Source: Rikenellaceae bacterium (GTDB lineage: Bacteria > Bacteroidota > Bacteroidia > Bacteroidales > Rikenellaceae). From it: 64,000 nucleotides of DNA. Below the pieces are notes generated by a model, which had not been told where the DNA came from, searched no databases, and saw only the letters and a list, made by a program, of their open reading frames with translations. Location of the stretch: NCBI GenBank assembly GCA_015059955.1, contig SUZK01000004.1:124001-188000 (forward strand), written 5' to 3'. This document shows, piece after piece, positions 7,784 through 16,886 of this stretch (positions within the stretch are counted from its first letter, which is position 1; each line of letters begins with the position of its first letter). The translations under genes were made by a program, and so were the position numbers.

Positions 7784-10657
7784 TTAGTGGGCCTCAAGCC
7801 ATGTCGCCCCATCGTTAACCTCTACGGTGAGTGGCACGCGCAGCGTTGCAACACCCTCCATAGCCTCCTTGACAACTCTCTTCACGGTGTCAAGCTCCTC
7901 AACGAGTGTGTCGATAACAACCTCGTCGTGTACCTGCATAATCATCTTCGAGCGTATGCCCTCCTCTCGGAAGCGACGCCCTATCTCGACCATCGCCAAC
8001 TTCATGATGTCGGCAGCAGAGCCCTGTATGGGGGCATTGATGGCGTTGCGCTCGGCAAGGCCGCGCACCGTGCGATTAGAGGATGTTATGTCGTGCAGCA
8101 TACGGCGGCGCTGGAACATCGTCTCGACGTAGCCTCGCTCGGCAGCCTCCGCAACGACACGCTCCATATATGCCTTGACGCCCGGATAGCTCGCGAAATA
8201 GCTGTCGATAAGCTCCTTAGCCTCGCGGTTGGGAATATCTAAGCGCTGTGCAAGGCCAAATGCCGAGATGCCGTAGATGATACCGAAGTTGGCGGTCTTG
8301 GCGCGGCGACGCTCGTCGGGGGTGACCTCCTCGGGGCTCTTATGGTAGAGGCGAGCAGCCGTAGCCGAGTGGATGTCCTTATCGCTGAGGAAGGCCTCAA
8401 CGAGGGCCTCATCACCGCTAAGGTGCGCCATGAGGCGAAGCTCTATCTGCGAGTAGTCGGCAGCAACCAACGTATGCTCCTTGTCTGAGGCGACAAAGGC
8501 AGCGCGGATGGGCTTGCCCAGCTCGTCGCGGATAGGGATATTCTGCAAGTTGGGATTTGTCGATGACAGTCTACCTGTGGCCGTAACAGCCTGATTATAC
8601 GATGTATGGATGTGTCCTGTCTCTCTATTAACAAGCTCCGGCAACGCCTCTACGTATGTCGAAAGTAGCTTCTTAACACCACGATATTCGAGTATCTTGC
8701 CGACGATGGGGAAGTCGTGCGCGAAGCCTTGCAGGTACTCCTCCTCGGTGGAGAACTGCTTGGTCTTGGTCATCTTGGGCTTTGCGGCGATACGTAGCTT
8801 CGCAAATAGCACCTCGCCGAGCTGTCGCGACGAGTTGATGTTTAACTCTGGTTCGTCTGCCATAGTGCGCACCTCGGCTTCGAGCTCTTCGAGCTTGGCA
8901 CGCAACACCACAGCATAGTCTGCCAACGCAGCACTATTGATGGTCACACCCTCAAACTCCATGTCGGCGAGAATGTCAATCATAGGCTCCTCAATCTTGT
9001 GGTACAAATCAAGCATACCTTGCTTCGTAACCTCCTCATAAAGAACGTGTTTGAGGCGCAACGTGACATCGGCATCCTCGGCAGCGTACTCCGCAACACG
9101 CTCTACGTTAACGAGATCCATAGTAAGTTGCTTCGCACCCTTGCCGATAAGTGTCTCGATGGCGATAGGCTCATAGTTGAGGTAGCGCATGGCGAGGTAG
9201 TTCATATTGTGGCGTGACTCGGCATCGAGGAGGTAGTGCAGAAGCATCGTGTCAATCTTTGCTCCGCGCACCTCAATGCCTAAGCGGCGAAGCACCAACA
9301 TATCGTACTTGATGTTTTGACCTATCTTCGTGGTCGAAGCATCCTCGAATAGTGGGCGCAGGCTATCTATATAGGCCGCTCTATTGCTGTGTGTCATAGG
9401 CACATACCACGCCTTGTGAGGCTCGGCAGCAAACGACAGACCGACGATGACACTGCTTATGGGGTCGATGCCCGTAGTCTCGCTATCGAAGGCAAACTCC
9501 TTGAAATTAGATAGATATGCACATAGAGAACGTAGCTCCTCTATGTTCCCTACAATCTTGTAGTCGTGCGGCGTGTTGCTTGCATTGCGTACCACCGCAT
9601 CCTCCTCCTCTATTTGCTGTGGCTCAGGCTCCGCGGGCTCAGGCTCCGCGAGTGCGCTGTCGAACATGGAAAAGAGGTCACCCTGACCCTCCATCTTGGC
9701 CTTGCGACGCTGCTCGGCCTTGGCGCGTGCCACCTCCTGAAGTTGTATCTGTGGTTCCTGCGTAGGACCCTCGACAGGCTCTGCTTCGGGGGCAAGGTTC
9801 TCTATATCGCGCATAAAGAGCGTGAAGTTGAGCTCGGCATATAGTGCGCGTAGCTCCGTATAGTTGGGTGTCGAGATGGCAAGAGCCTCTGTATCAAGCT
9901 CTATTGGCGCATCCAAGCGTATGGTTGTAAGTTCCTTGGCAAGGCGTAGCTTATCGCCCCACTCTGCGATATTTTTGCCTGTCTTGCCACCAATCTTATC
10001 GGTATTTTCAAGGATATTCTCCACCGTGCCCCACTCGCGAACGAGCTTGCAAGCGCCCTTCTCGCCGATGCCTGGCACGCCAGGGATATTATCCGACGAG
10101 TCGCCCCATAGTGCCAACATATCGCGCACGAGGACTGGGTCAGCAAAGCCATACTTCTGCTCTATGGCGGCGTTGTCGACAATCTCTATATCGTCACCCT
10201 TCTGCTTGTATATCACGCAGTTATCCTCGACAAGCTGTCCATAGTCCTTATCTGGAGTTACCATATAGACACTAAGGCCAGCGCCCACGCCCTGCTTGGC
10301 GAGTGTGCCGATAACATCGTCTGCCTCGAAGCCCTTGACCTCAAGGATGGGTATGCGCATAGCCTCCAAGAGGCGCTTCACGTATGGCACCGACAGCTTG
10401 ATGTCCTCGGGTGTTGGGGGGCGGTTTGCCTTATACTCAGGGAAGATGTCGCGGCGGAAGCACCCTCCAGGGGGGTCGAAGGCGACACCCACAAGGTCGG
10501 GCTTCTCGCGCTTGAGGATGTCGCGCAAGAACTTTGTAAAGCCAAAGACAACCGAGGTATTCAACCCATCACGGTTGCGCATGGGGCGTCCCATAAAGGC
10601 GTAGTAGTATTTGTATATCAGCGCGTAGGCGTCGATAAGAAAGAGTCGTTTAGCCAT
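7784..10657 (-). CDS. polA: DNA polymerase I
   Basis: This 957-residue protein has three parts in the usual order. The 5'-3' exonuclease/FEN domain spans about 1-300. A 3'-5' exonuclease domain has its metal ligands intact (D391 and E393 in FDSETTG), so proofreading should be active. The family A polymerase core has DYSQIELR (D734), the RRRAKTANFGIIYG O-helix and VHDEV (D911). A charged Glu/Pro linker near 310-365 separates the first two. It fills gaps and removes RNA primers in replication and repair. It lies 17 bp downstream of queD and 11 bp upstream of the CotH gene, suggesting one transcript. Confidence 0.98.
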   Translation of the reverse strand: MAKRLFLIDAYALIYKYYYAFMGRPMRNRDGLNTSVVFGFTKFLRDILKREKPDLVGVAFDPPGGCFRRDIFPEYKANRPPTPEDIKLSVPYVKRLLEAMRIPILEVKGFEADDVIGTLAKQGVGAGLSVYMVTPDKDYGQLVEDNCVIYKQKGDDIEIVDNAAIEQKYGFADPVLVRDMLALWGDSSDNIPGVPGIGEKGACKLVREWGTVENILENTDKIGGKTGKNIAEWGDKLRLAKELTTIRLDAPIELDTEALAISTPNYTELRALYAELNFTLFMRDIENLAPEAEPVEGPTQEPQIQLQEVARAKAEQRRKAKMEGQGDLFSMFDSALAEPEPAEPEPQQIEEEDAVVRNASNTPHDYKIVGNIEELRSLCAYLSNFKEFAFDSETTGIDPISSVIVGLSFAAEPHKAWYVPMTHSNRAAYIDSLRPLFEDASTTKIGQNIKYDMLVLRRLGIEVRGAKIDTMLLHYLLDAESRHNMNYLAMRYLNYEPIAIETLIGKGAKQLTMDLVNVERVAEYAAEDADVTLRLKHVLYEEVTKQGMLDLYHKIEEPMIDILADMEFEGVTINSAALADYAVVLRAKLEELEAEVRTMADEPELNINSSRQLGEVLFAKLRIAAKPKMTKTKQFSTEEEYLQGFAHDFPIVGKILEYRGVKKLLSTYVEALPELVNRETGHIHTSYNQAVTATGRLSSTNPNLQNIPIRDELGKPIRAAFVASDKEHTLVAADYSQIELRLMAHLSGDEALVEAFLSDKDIHSATAARLYHKSPEEVTPDERRRAKTANFGIIYGISAFGLAQRLDIPNREAKELIDSYFASYPGVKAYMERVVAEAAERGYVETMFQRRRMLHDITSSNRTVRGLAERNAINAPIQGSAADIMKLAMVEIGRRFREEGIRSKMIMQVHDEVVIDTLVEELDTVKRVVKEAMEGVATLRVPLTVEVNDGATWLEAH

Positions 10658-10674
10658 CCTGATATGGGTGTTTG

Positions 10675-11127
10675 TTAGAAGTTATCCGAGGCGTACCACT
10701 CGGCAAACGAGGTGGCGGTCTCGTGTAGGCGTAGTGAGTGTAGCTCGATGTCGTCGGGTAGAGCGCCAAGAAGTCGCTCGGCGAAGTCGGCGAGCATATT
10801 CTCGCACGTGGGCTGATACTCGGTGAGTACCACCCTTGTAAAGCGAGCACCAAGAGCTGCCACGGTATCCTCGGCAGCGAGCGTGTTACGCATCATTAGC
10901 GAGTGGTCGAGACGGTCAACAATCTGCTCGTTGACAATGCGTTTAAGCACTCCGAAGTCCATGACCATACCGAGCTTTGGTGAGTTGGGGTCGCTCTGTG
11001 GCTCTCCCTTCACGGTAACAAATAGGCGGTATGAGTGGCCGTGAATCTCGCGGCACAAACCATCGTAGCCCTCAAGCATGTGGGCTGCCTCAAACGTAAA
11101 CTCCTTAGTAAGCCTAATAACTGACAT
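10675..11127 (-). CDS. queD: 6-carboxytetrahydropterin synthase
   Basis: This 150-residue protein of the QueD/PTPS family converts dihydroneopterin triphosphate to 6-carboxytetrahydropterin, an early step to preQ0 and queuosine. Zinc ligands H16, H29 and H31 and catalytic C25 are visible in AAHML and LCREIHGH. Length is somewhat above the ~120-residue E. coli enzyme but normal for Bacteroidota. It heads a queD-polA-CotH gene run. Another queuosine gene, queA, is at 50240-51289. I see no preQ1 aptamer in the leader. Confidence 0.93.
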   Translation of the reverse strand: MSVIRLTKEFTFEAAHMLEGYDGLCREIHGHSYRLFVTVKGEPQSDPNSPKLGMVMDFGVLKRIVNEQIVDRLDHSLMMRNTLAAEDTVAALGARFTRVVLTEYQPTCENMLADFAERLLGALPDDIELHSLRLHETATSFAEWYASDNF

Positions 11128-11632
11128 AGTATCTATATTTTAGCGATGTACTGTAGTAAAGTGTTTGTTCGTCGTAAGGAGTCAATGCCTTGCTCGCATC
11201 TGAATATTCGGAGATATAGCTCTAATCTTCAAATGTAGCTGTTGGAATCGATACTCCACCTTAGCAACATGCAAGAGTGCAATAACCACACAATCATGCA
11301 ATGTAGTACAAAGATAGGAAAAATTGTTGAACTCAAACATACTCTACGATAAAAACTGTGGTACAAATGTTTGAGGCGCTTCATCAATGATGCTGCAACG
11401 AATCATTTTAAAGGCTACAAGGAGTCACCGAAAAAGGGCTAACATCTGACTAATTTGGCTCTTCTTGGTTCTATTAACTGTGGGGATTGGCCGTTCGACA
11501 AAAATATGTTTACTTTGTATTATTCCCAAGAGAATATTTATTGTTAGGGTATTGTCTATCTTGCCGTCATTCGCCATAGAGGATAACAAAAAGATAGTTG
11601 ACTCCATATCCTGTATTTGAGTTAAACATGCC
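11128..11632. other. 505-bp divergent intergenic region
   Basis: This region separates queD (minus) from the surface-protein cluster (plus). It holds the predicted queD promoter and an approximately 175-nt queD leader. I find no convincing plus-strand TAnnTTTG box for the gene at 11669. No RNA gene or repeat was recognised here. A 60-residue open frame at 11425-11607 on the minus strand has no supporting signals. Confidence 0.5.
11309..11337 (-). promoter_or_regulatory. Predicted promoter of queD-polA-CotH transcript
   Basis: The minus-strand TATCTTTG (11316-11309) is an exact -7 match. TTTG (11337-11334) lies 17 bp upstream, slightly short of the usual 19-20. It implies a leader of about 175 nt before queD. 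Confidence 0.5.
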
Positions 11633-11668
11633 GTGGTGAGTCAAAACGGCGCCCAAATCACTATTAAG

Positions 11669-12142
11669 ATGAAAAAACTTCTATTTTTCGTTGCCTCGGC
11701 GGCTCTCTTCGCATCATGTTCTGGTGGTAGTATGTTGGCTAAGCCTGTAACAAACACAGTTATTAGCACAGCCTCACATAGCAATAACGAGGCTCCTAAG
11801 ATTGTATCAGCAGTGTTTGCCGACTTGGATGTTTCTCCAACACGCATTACCCATGCATACTTACCTCCAAAGAGCATCGCTATGTCGGGCGAGGACAATG
11901 TTGTAAATACAGCCGTACGTGAGGCTCTTACTCAAAATGGCGGCGGTGACGTAATCGTAGCTCTTGAGAAGCAGATAAAGTATGGCCCTACTGGAGAGAT
12001 TCAGTCTGTTATCATCACTGGTTATCCTGCTACATACGTAAACTTCCGCAACCCTGGCGACGACTATCTTAAGCAGTTAGGCGCTACATCGGCTCAGCCT
12101 GTTGTTGAGGAGTCGGCAAAGAAGTCTTTATTGCCATTCTAA
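11669..12142 (+). CDS. Small lipoprotein of unknown function
   Basis: The 157-residue product starts at the ATG giving MKKLLFF and has a lipobox ending FASC with C17. An upstream in-frame ATG at 11633 would spoil the signal peptide and is rejected. After a flexible segment, the rest looks like a compact alpha/beta domain with a statement-like motif of unrecognised family. It is followed 33 bp later by the helix-barrel protein and then the leucine-rich lipoprotein, with no terminator until 14247. These three probably form one surface-protein operon. No function is assigned. Confidence 0.75.
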   Translation: MKKLLFFVASAALFASCSGGSMLAKPVTNTVISTASHSNNEAPKIVSAVFADLDVSPTRITHAYLPPKSIAMSGEDNVVNTAVREALTQNGGGDVIVALEKQIKYGPTGEIQSVIITGYPATYVNFRNPGDDYLKQLGATSAQPVVEESAKKSLLPF

Positions 12143-12175
12143 TGATGTCTATTTCAACTCGTTTGTAAGTAAATC

Positions 12176-13645
12176 ATGAAACGATTTATACTATTATTGT
12201 TTTGTGCCATAACATCGCTGAATGTTATGGCACAAAATGGTCGAAAGGTAGAGGGTATCGTTGCCGATGATAACGGCCGACCACTACCTAATGCCACTAT
12301 TTCGGCCGTGGGAGTAACCGAGAGTGCTAAGTGCGATGAAAGGGGTAACTTTGTGATGTATGTGAGCTACAACACTCATGCAGTCACAGCTTCGTGCGAG
12401 GGCTACTATTCATCTACGCAGGAGCTCGACGGTATGATGCTCATATTCCGTCTAAAGGTAGACCCTCAGTATGCGGCAGCAAAGGCTAAGGCTGAGGAAG
12501 AAGCACGTATTGCAGCGGCTGAGGCTGCGGCGGCCAAGGCTCGAGCCGAGGAGCAGGCACGTATTGCAGCTGAGCGTGAGGAGGCGGCCAAGGCTCGAGC
12601 CGAGGAGCAGGCACGTATTGTAGCTGAGCGTGAGGCGGCAGCAAAGGCCAAGGCCGAGGAGCAGGCACGTATTGCTGCTGAGCGCGAGGCGGCAGCTAAG
12701 GCTAAGGCTGAAGAGCAAGCACGTATAGCGGCAGAGAAGGCTGCTGCAGCGGAGGCGGCAGCCAAAGCAAAGGCTGAGGAGAAGGCTCGCATAGAGGCGG
12801 AGCGCGAGGCGGCAGCCAAGGCTAAGGCTGAGGAACAAGCACGTATAGCGGCCGAAAAGGAGGCAGCAGCGAAAGTAGCGGCAAAGACCAAGGCTGAGGA
12901 GCAGGCACGTATAGCAGCCGAGAAGGAGGCGGCAGCGGAGGCGGCAGCCAAAGCAAAGGCTGAGGAGGAGGCTCGTATAGAGGCACGAATAGAGGAGTTG
13001 GCACGTACTGAGACAGCTAATGGAACCTTGGATTCGGAGTCATCAAGTTATGACAAGCTACGACGACAGGCAATAAAGGAGGAGAGACGCATGCGTATAG
13101 CTGCACTTAATGTTGAAGAACTCTATACAGGATATGCCTCAATGGTTGATCTCTCGATGACCATAATGCATAACTATCGTGTGGGCGTAAGCTATATTGG
13201 TGGTTATAGCTTCAACCAGAAGGTATTTGCTGGTGTGGGCGTAGGTATCGACATGGCACTAACACAGGGCGATGTAGTCCTCGAAAATGGTGCATCCACA
13301 ACACTCCCAAGAGGTTGTTACGCAATCCCTGCATACCTCTATTTCCGATACAACTTCATGAAGAAAAGGTTGTCTCCCTATGTCGCCATAGCGGCAGGTG
13401 GCCACTTCTCATTTAAGAGAGAGGTTCAGCTCCCCCTATATCGCTTTACGATACCTGGCATTAACGTGATGGTTAATCCTCAAGTTGGTGCAAGAGTGCG
13501 TCTTGCCAACAAGCTCGACCTAAACGTCGGTGTAGGTCTCAATGTCTATTCAACAACTCATTGTTTGAAGGCATGGCCATTAGGAGCAGGTTTGCAGCGC
13601 AAGCTACAGTGTGCAATGGATTTGCATGTGGGTATATTTTTCTAA
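12176..13645 (+). CDS. Outer-membrane protein with carboxypeptidase-like domain, long Ala/Lys/Glu helix and beta barrel
   Basis: The 489-residue protein has a signal peptide (about 1-19, ending NVMA). A carboxypeptidase-regulatory-like beta domain (about 24-85) follows. An Ala/Lys/Glu/Arg-rich segment (about 98-285) is built of 18- and 22-residue repeats of the type AEEQARIAAEREAAAKAK. The C-terminal region (about 315-489) has alternating hydrophobic strands with aromatic girdles, as in a small outer-membrane barrel (ending MDLHVGIFF). The repeat resembles TolA domain II or a single-alpha-helix spacer, which would span the periplasm and tie the barrel to an N-terminal partner. That role is inference. 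Its two neighbours are lipoproteins on the same strand. Confidence 0.75.
   Translation: MKRFILLLFCAITSLNVMAQNGRKVEGIVADDNGRPLPNATISAVGVTESAKCDERGNFVMYVSYNTHAVTASCEGYYSSTQELDGMMLIFRLKVDPQYAAAKAKAEEEARIAAAEAAAAKARAEEQARIAAEREEAAKARAEEQARIVAEREAAAKAKAEEQARIAAEREAAAKAKAEEQARIAAEKAAAAEAAAKAKAEEKARIEAEREAAAKAKAEEQARIAAEKEAAAKVAAKTKAEEQARIAAEKEAAAEAAAKAKAEEEARIEARIEELARTETANGTLDSESSSYDKLRRQAIKEERRMRIAALNVEELYTGYASMVDLSMTIMHNYRVGVSYIGGYSFNQKVFAGVGVGIDMALTQGDVVLENGASTTLPRGCYAIPAYLYFRYNFMKKRLSPYVAIAAGGHFSFKREVQLPLYRFTIPGINVMVNPQVGARVRLANKLDLNVGVGLNVYSTTHCLKAWPLGAGLQRKLQCAMDLHVGIFF
12470..12990 (+). repeat. In-frame 54/66-bp imperfect tandem repeats in the helix-barrel gene
   Basis: About nine copies encode 18-residue units (54 bp), three of them extended to 22 residues (66 bp) by an extra Ala-rich insert. 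Eighteen residues equal five alpha-helical turns, which keeps the charged faces in register. Such repeats can expand or contract by slippage, so copy number may vary between strains. Confidence 0.85.
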
Positions 13646-13668
13646 CAGATTCAATAAAATAGTATAAG

Positions 13669-14220
13669 ATGAAAAGAGTGATTTTTTTCGTTATGGCAGC
13701 ATGTAGTGCACTCCTAAATGCTGGATGCGAGCCGTATGTTGTATCTGAACAAGAGTTGATAAGCCTTCAGTATAAAACAACCGATGGTAAGGTGTTGGAG
13801 TTAGATCCCGAGAATTTTAACCCTGCAATTGCTGCAAATAAATATGGGGACTTGGGTGAGATATTATTCTGTGGCAACCTGACAACCATACATGCAAGTG
13901 CCTTTGAGAACCAGCATAGACTCACTATGGTAGATATGCCTCTTGGTTTATCTGATATTGGTGAGAGAGCATTCTATAATTGCAATAATCTTGAGACGGT
14001 ACATATTCCATGGACAGTTATTCGTATTGGTAATTATGCGTTCTACAATTGTAACAATCTCAAGGAGGTCTATTTTTATGGAAGGCCACCAGTTTTGGGT
14101 AGTATGACGTTTAGTGATAGGGCCTCAGAGTCTATGGTAATATATGTTCCAAAAGAATACTATGGTTACTACCAAACTGGCTGGGGCGATAAATATTCAA
14201 AAAGCATAATACCCTTTTAG
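13669..14220 (+). CDS. BspA-like leucine-rich repeat lipoprotein
   Basis: The 183-residue product has a signal peptide with lipobox LNAGC. It then has about three LRR_5 (BspA/TpLRR) repeats, with the units IGERAFYNCNNLETVHIP and IGNYAFYNCNNLKEVYF, ending in the typical IYVP cap. BspA-like proteins are surface-exposed and bind host or bacterial partners. It is short for the family, which often exceeds 400 residues. It is the last gene of the surface cluster and stops just before a strong terminator. Confidence 0.82.
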   Translation: MKRVIFFVMAACSALLNAGCEPYVVSEQELISLQYKTTDGKVLELDPENFNPAIAANKYGDLGEILFCGNLTTIHASAFENQHRLTMVDMPLGLSDIGERAFYNCNNLETVHIPWTVIRIGNYAFYNCNNLKEVYFYGRPPVLGSMTFSDRASESMVIYVPKEYYGYYQTGWGDKYSKSIIPF

Positions 14221-14244
14221 CCATCTCCACGCTCTCCCTATACA

Positions 14245-14285
14245 AGCAAAGGCTGACCTACTAACTGGTCAGCCTTTGTTGTTGT
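14245..14285. terminator. Bidirectional terminator between leucine-rich and PAS-like genes
   Basis: A perfect 12-bp stem (CAAAGGCTGACC at 14247-14258 with GGTCAGCCTTTG at 14267-14278) has an 8-nt loop. The two flanking genes are convergent and both end within 75 bp. Confidence 0.85.
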
Positions 14286-14299
14286 AGTCGCTTTTGCTT

Positions 14300-14641
14300 C
14301 TACTCTCTAACGTAGTGGGGCATGCTCTCGGGAATCTCCAACGAGAACTCCACCAAGCCCGCAACACGACCCTCGGCACGCCATGGCGTCTGGTATATCA
14401 TCTTACGCAAGCCACGCTTCTCGATGGTATAGACATTATTCTCGCCATTGGTAATAAGGCGCTCGATAATCTGTCGTGAGCGCTCCGAGTGACAGGGGAG
14501 CATCGAGCGGCCACGTACATCGCCATTGACAGCGATAGAGCGCTCGTTCTGGTATAGGACAATGCCCTCAAGGTCGGCAACGGTGATGGCGCATGTCTCA
14601 AGTGTGTCGCCCCAAGGGCAACGAATATCTGTAAGATTCAT
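14300..14641 (-). CDS. PAS-like small protein
   Basis: The 113-residue protein has no signal peptide or membrane segment. It reads as a single small alpha/beta domain with a core like ITVADLEGIVLYQN and a closing strand near LVEFSLEIPESMPHYVR, resembling short PAS-type sensor proteins of Bacteroidales. It lies 18 bp downstream of the RelA/SpoT gene and is probably on the same transcript. A link to stress signalling is therefore plausible but not shown. The PAS assignment is tentative. Confidence 0.6.
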   Translation of the reverse strand: MNLTDIRCPWGDTLETCAITVADLEGIVLYQNERSIAVNGDVRGRSMLPCHSERSRQIIERLITNGENNVYTIEKRGLRKMIYQTPWRAEGRVAGLVEFSLEIPESMPHYVRE

Positions 14642-14659
14642 AGTTATAGGTTATTTACA

Positions 14660-16876
14660 TTAGTTTATTCTATATACGTTTTTGATGCCCTTGATACGAC
14701 GTAGCGAGTGCATCAGCATATCGCACACACCAGCACTGGGGACCTCAACAGAGAGCTCTGCCGATGCTGTGCCATCTCCCTTAGGTGTGAAGTTAATGCC
14801 GCGCACCGAGAGTTTTAGCTCCTTGCTCGCAACATCCATAATCGTTGTTGCCAAGCCTGGGATGTCGACAGCCGTGATGCCCACGGTGATACGGAAGGCG
14901 CCATTGGCACCCTCCCTCCAGCGTGCCTCAAGGACTCGGTAGGGATAGCGCTCGCGCATACGGCGTGCATTGGGGCAGTCGCTGCGATGTATAGTAATGC
15001 CGGCATTGATGGTCACAAAGCCGAAGATATCGTCACCCTTGATAGGATTACAGCAGCGCCCTAACTTGTACTCTATATTATTAATATGCTCGTCGATGAC
15101 CAGAGCGTCGCTACTGCGTTGTGCGCCCTCGTCGCCACGCTCTTCGCGTAGGCGTAGCTTGCGCTCCTCGACCTCAGCAGCCGCCTGTCGACGCTCCTCG
15201 TCGGCCTCACCCGAGAGCCAGTGTTGCAGCACCTCCTTAAGCTCTATCATGTCGACCTTGGCATCGGCAATAAGCATATAGAGGTCGCTGCCACGGCGCA
15301 ATTTGTAGTGCTTGCATAGATACGACACCGCCTCGTCGATGGCAACCTCAATCTTCCAGTTCTTAATCTTACGCTCTAACTCCTCGCGGCCCAAGCGAGC
15401 GTGCTTCTGTCGCTGCTCGCGTAGATATAGGCGTATGCGTGAGCGCGCCTTCGAGGTAACACATATCGTTAGCCAGTCGGCCTTGGGGGTCTGGTCGCGG
15501 CGCGTGAGCACCTCGCATATATCGCCATTATGTAGCTGCTCCTTGATAGGCACAACCCTGCCTCCCACCTTACCACCTACGCATGATGAGCCGATGGAGG
15601 TGTGTATGTCGAATGCGAAGTCGAGGACCGTAGCACCCTCTGGGAGCTTGCGTATATCGCCCGACGGCGTAAAGACGAATATCTCACCCTGTGCTGGCTT
15701 CGCCTCAAAGCGGTGAGCGATAGTCTCGGAGGTGGTGCTCTCCAACAACTCGCGAAGTCTGCCTAACCACTCCTCAGCACCCATGCCGCTCTGCTTAACA
15801 CCCTTATATCGCCAGTGGGCAGCGATACCGCGCTCGGCAACCTCGTCCATACGCTCGGTGCGTATCTGCACCTCCACCCAGCGGCCATCACCCGTCTGCA
15901 CGGTGGTGTGTAGCGACTCGTAGCCATTCGACTTGGGGATGCTTATCCAGTCGCGCATACGCTCAGGGTTGGGCATATAAAGGTCCGTAACGTGTGAATA
16001 TACTGTCCAGCATAGCGCCTTCTCCTTCTCGGGAGGGCACTCTATAATGATACGTAGCGCGAAGATGTCGTAGACACCACCAAAGTCGACACGCTGCTTG
16101 CGCATCTTCTGGAAAATCGAAAATACCGACTTCGTGCGGCTCTTGATATGGTAGTGGATACCCTCCTTGTCGAGCTTCTCGCGCACGGGGCGTAGGAACT
16201 CCTCGATAAAGGCACGACGCTCGCTCTCGCTCTCCTTGAGCTGCTCGACGATATAGTTATACTCCTTAGGCTCGATGTAACTCAGCGACAGGTCCTCAAG
16301 CTCGCTCTTAATGCTATACAGACCGAGCTTATGGGCTATCTCGGCATATAGGTTCATGCTCTCCCAGCTCTTCTTCAGACGTTTCTTTTCGGGGAAGATG
16401 GCGAGTGAGCGCATCACCTCGAGGCGGTCGGCGAGCTTGATGAGTATCACACGAGGGTCTTCGGAGTAGGATACAATCATATCGCGGAAGTCCGACGCCT
16501 GCTCCTTCGACGCCTTGAGCTTGATATCCGATATCTTGGCAAGGGCGAGGGCTATGCCCCACACCTCGTCACCATAGTCGCGGCGTACCTGCTCCGAGAG
16601 TGTTGCGAGCTGCTCGGGGTGCTCCTGCACGGCTATACGCACGATGTCGTGAATGATGGCGGCAATCGTCGAGTTACGGCCAAGGCCAATGTTCTCGACG
16701 ACGATATGTGCTACGGCAACGCCATGGTCGAGCATAGGCGTACCATCGTAGCGTGTGACACCCGACAATGCCTCATCGGCAAAGAGTAGCGCGTGGTCAA
16801 CCATCTTCTGGGTATGCTCCGAGAAGGATGATGCCACAATATCACGAAGTGGTTTATATCTATCTAATGCGTTCAT
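14660..16876 (-). CDS. RelA/SpoT-family (p)ppGpp synthetase with degenerate hydrolase domain
   Basis: This 738-residue long RSH protein has an HD domain (about 25-200), synthetase (about 235-370), TGS (about 390-450), helical and CC regions (RCCNPIKGDD) and a C-terminal ACT domain. Synthetase motifs are present: GYESLHTT (318-325), EVQIRT (335-340) and a basic RMRD (306-309) where bifunctional enzymes have RxKD. The hydrolase is damaged. H51, H76 and D77 remain, but the Glu-Asp after HDxx is R80-I81, and the RLHNMR helix reads RLEVMR (E153, V154). From the Rel structure those residues bind Mn and hydrolyse ppGpp, so I infer a synthetase-only enzyme. A second, bifunctional RSH should exist elsewhere in the genome. 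Confidence 0.92.
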   Translation of the reverse strand: MNALDRYKPLRDIVASSFSEHTQKMVDHALLFADEALSGVTRYDGTPMLDHGVAVAHIVVENIGLGRNSTIAAIIHDIVRIAVQEHPEQLATLSEQVRRDYGDEVWGIALALAKISDIKLKASKEQASDFRDMIVSYSEDPRVILIKLADRLEVMRSLAIFPEKKRLKKSWESMNLYAEIAHKLGLYSIKSELEDLSLSYIEPKEYNYIVEQLKESESERRAFIEEFLRPVREKLDKEGIHYHIKSRTKSVFSIFQKMRKQRVDFGGVYDIFALRIIIECPPEKEKALCWTVYSHVTDLYMPNPERMRDWISIPKSNGYESLHTTVQTGDGRWVEVQIRTERMDEVAERGIAAHWRYKGVKQSGMGAEEWLGRLRELLESTTSETIAHRFEAKPAQGEIFVFTPSGDIRKLPEGATVLDFAFDIHTSIGSSCVGGKVGGRVVPIKEQLHNGDICEVLTRRDQTPKADWLTICVTSKARSRIRLYLREQRQKHARLGREELERKIKNWKIEVAIDEAVSYLCKHYKLRRGSDLYMLIADAKVDMIELKEVLQHWLSGEADEERRQAAAEVEERKLRLREERGDEGAQRSSDALVIDEHINNIEYKLGRCCNPIKGDDIFGFVTINAGITIHRSDCPNARRMRERYPYRVLEARWREGANGAFRITVGITAVDIPGLATTIMDVASKELKLSVRGINFTPKGDGTASAELSVEVPSAGVCDMLMHSLRRIKGIKNVYRIN

Positions 16877-16886
16877 TGCAAATGTA

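Noticed and set aside
11128..11302. preQ1 riboswitch upstream of queD
   Set aside because: No aptamer-like hairpin with the A-rich tail could be found in the 175-nt leader.
11425..11607. 60-codon minus-strand frame in the queD/lipoprotein spacer
   Set aside because: No promoter, no signal or domain, and atypical composition.
12452..12951. Long minus-strand frames opposite the helix-barrel gene
   Set aside because: They mirror the Ala/Lys/Glu repeat codons on the other strand; low-complexity shadows.
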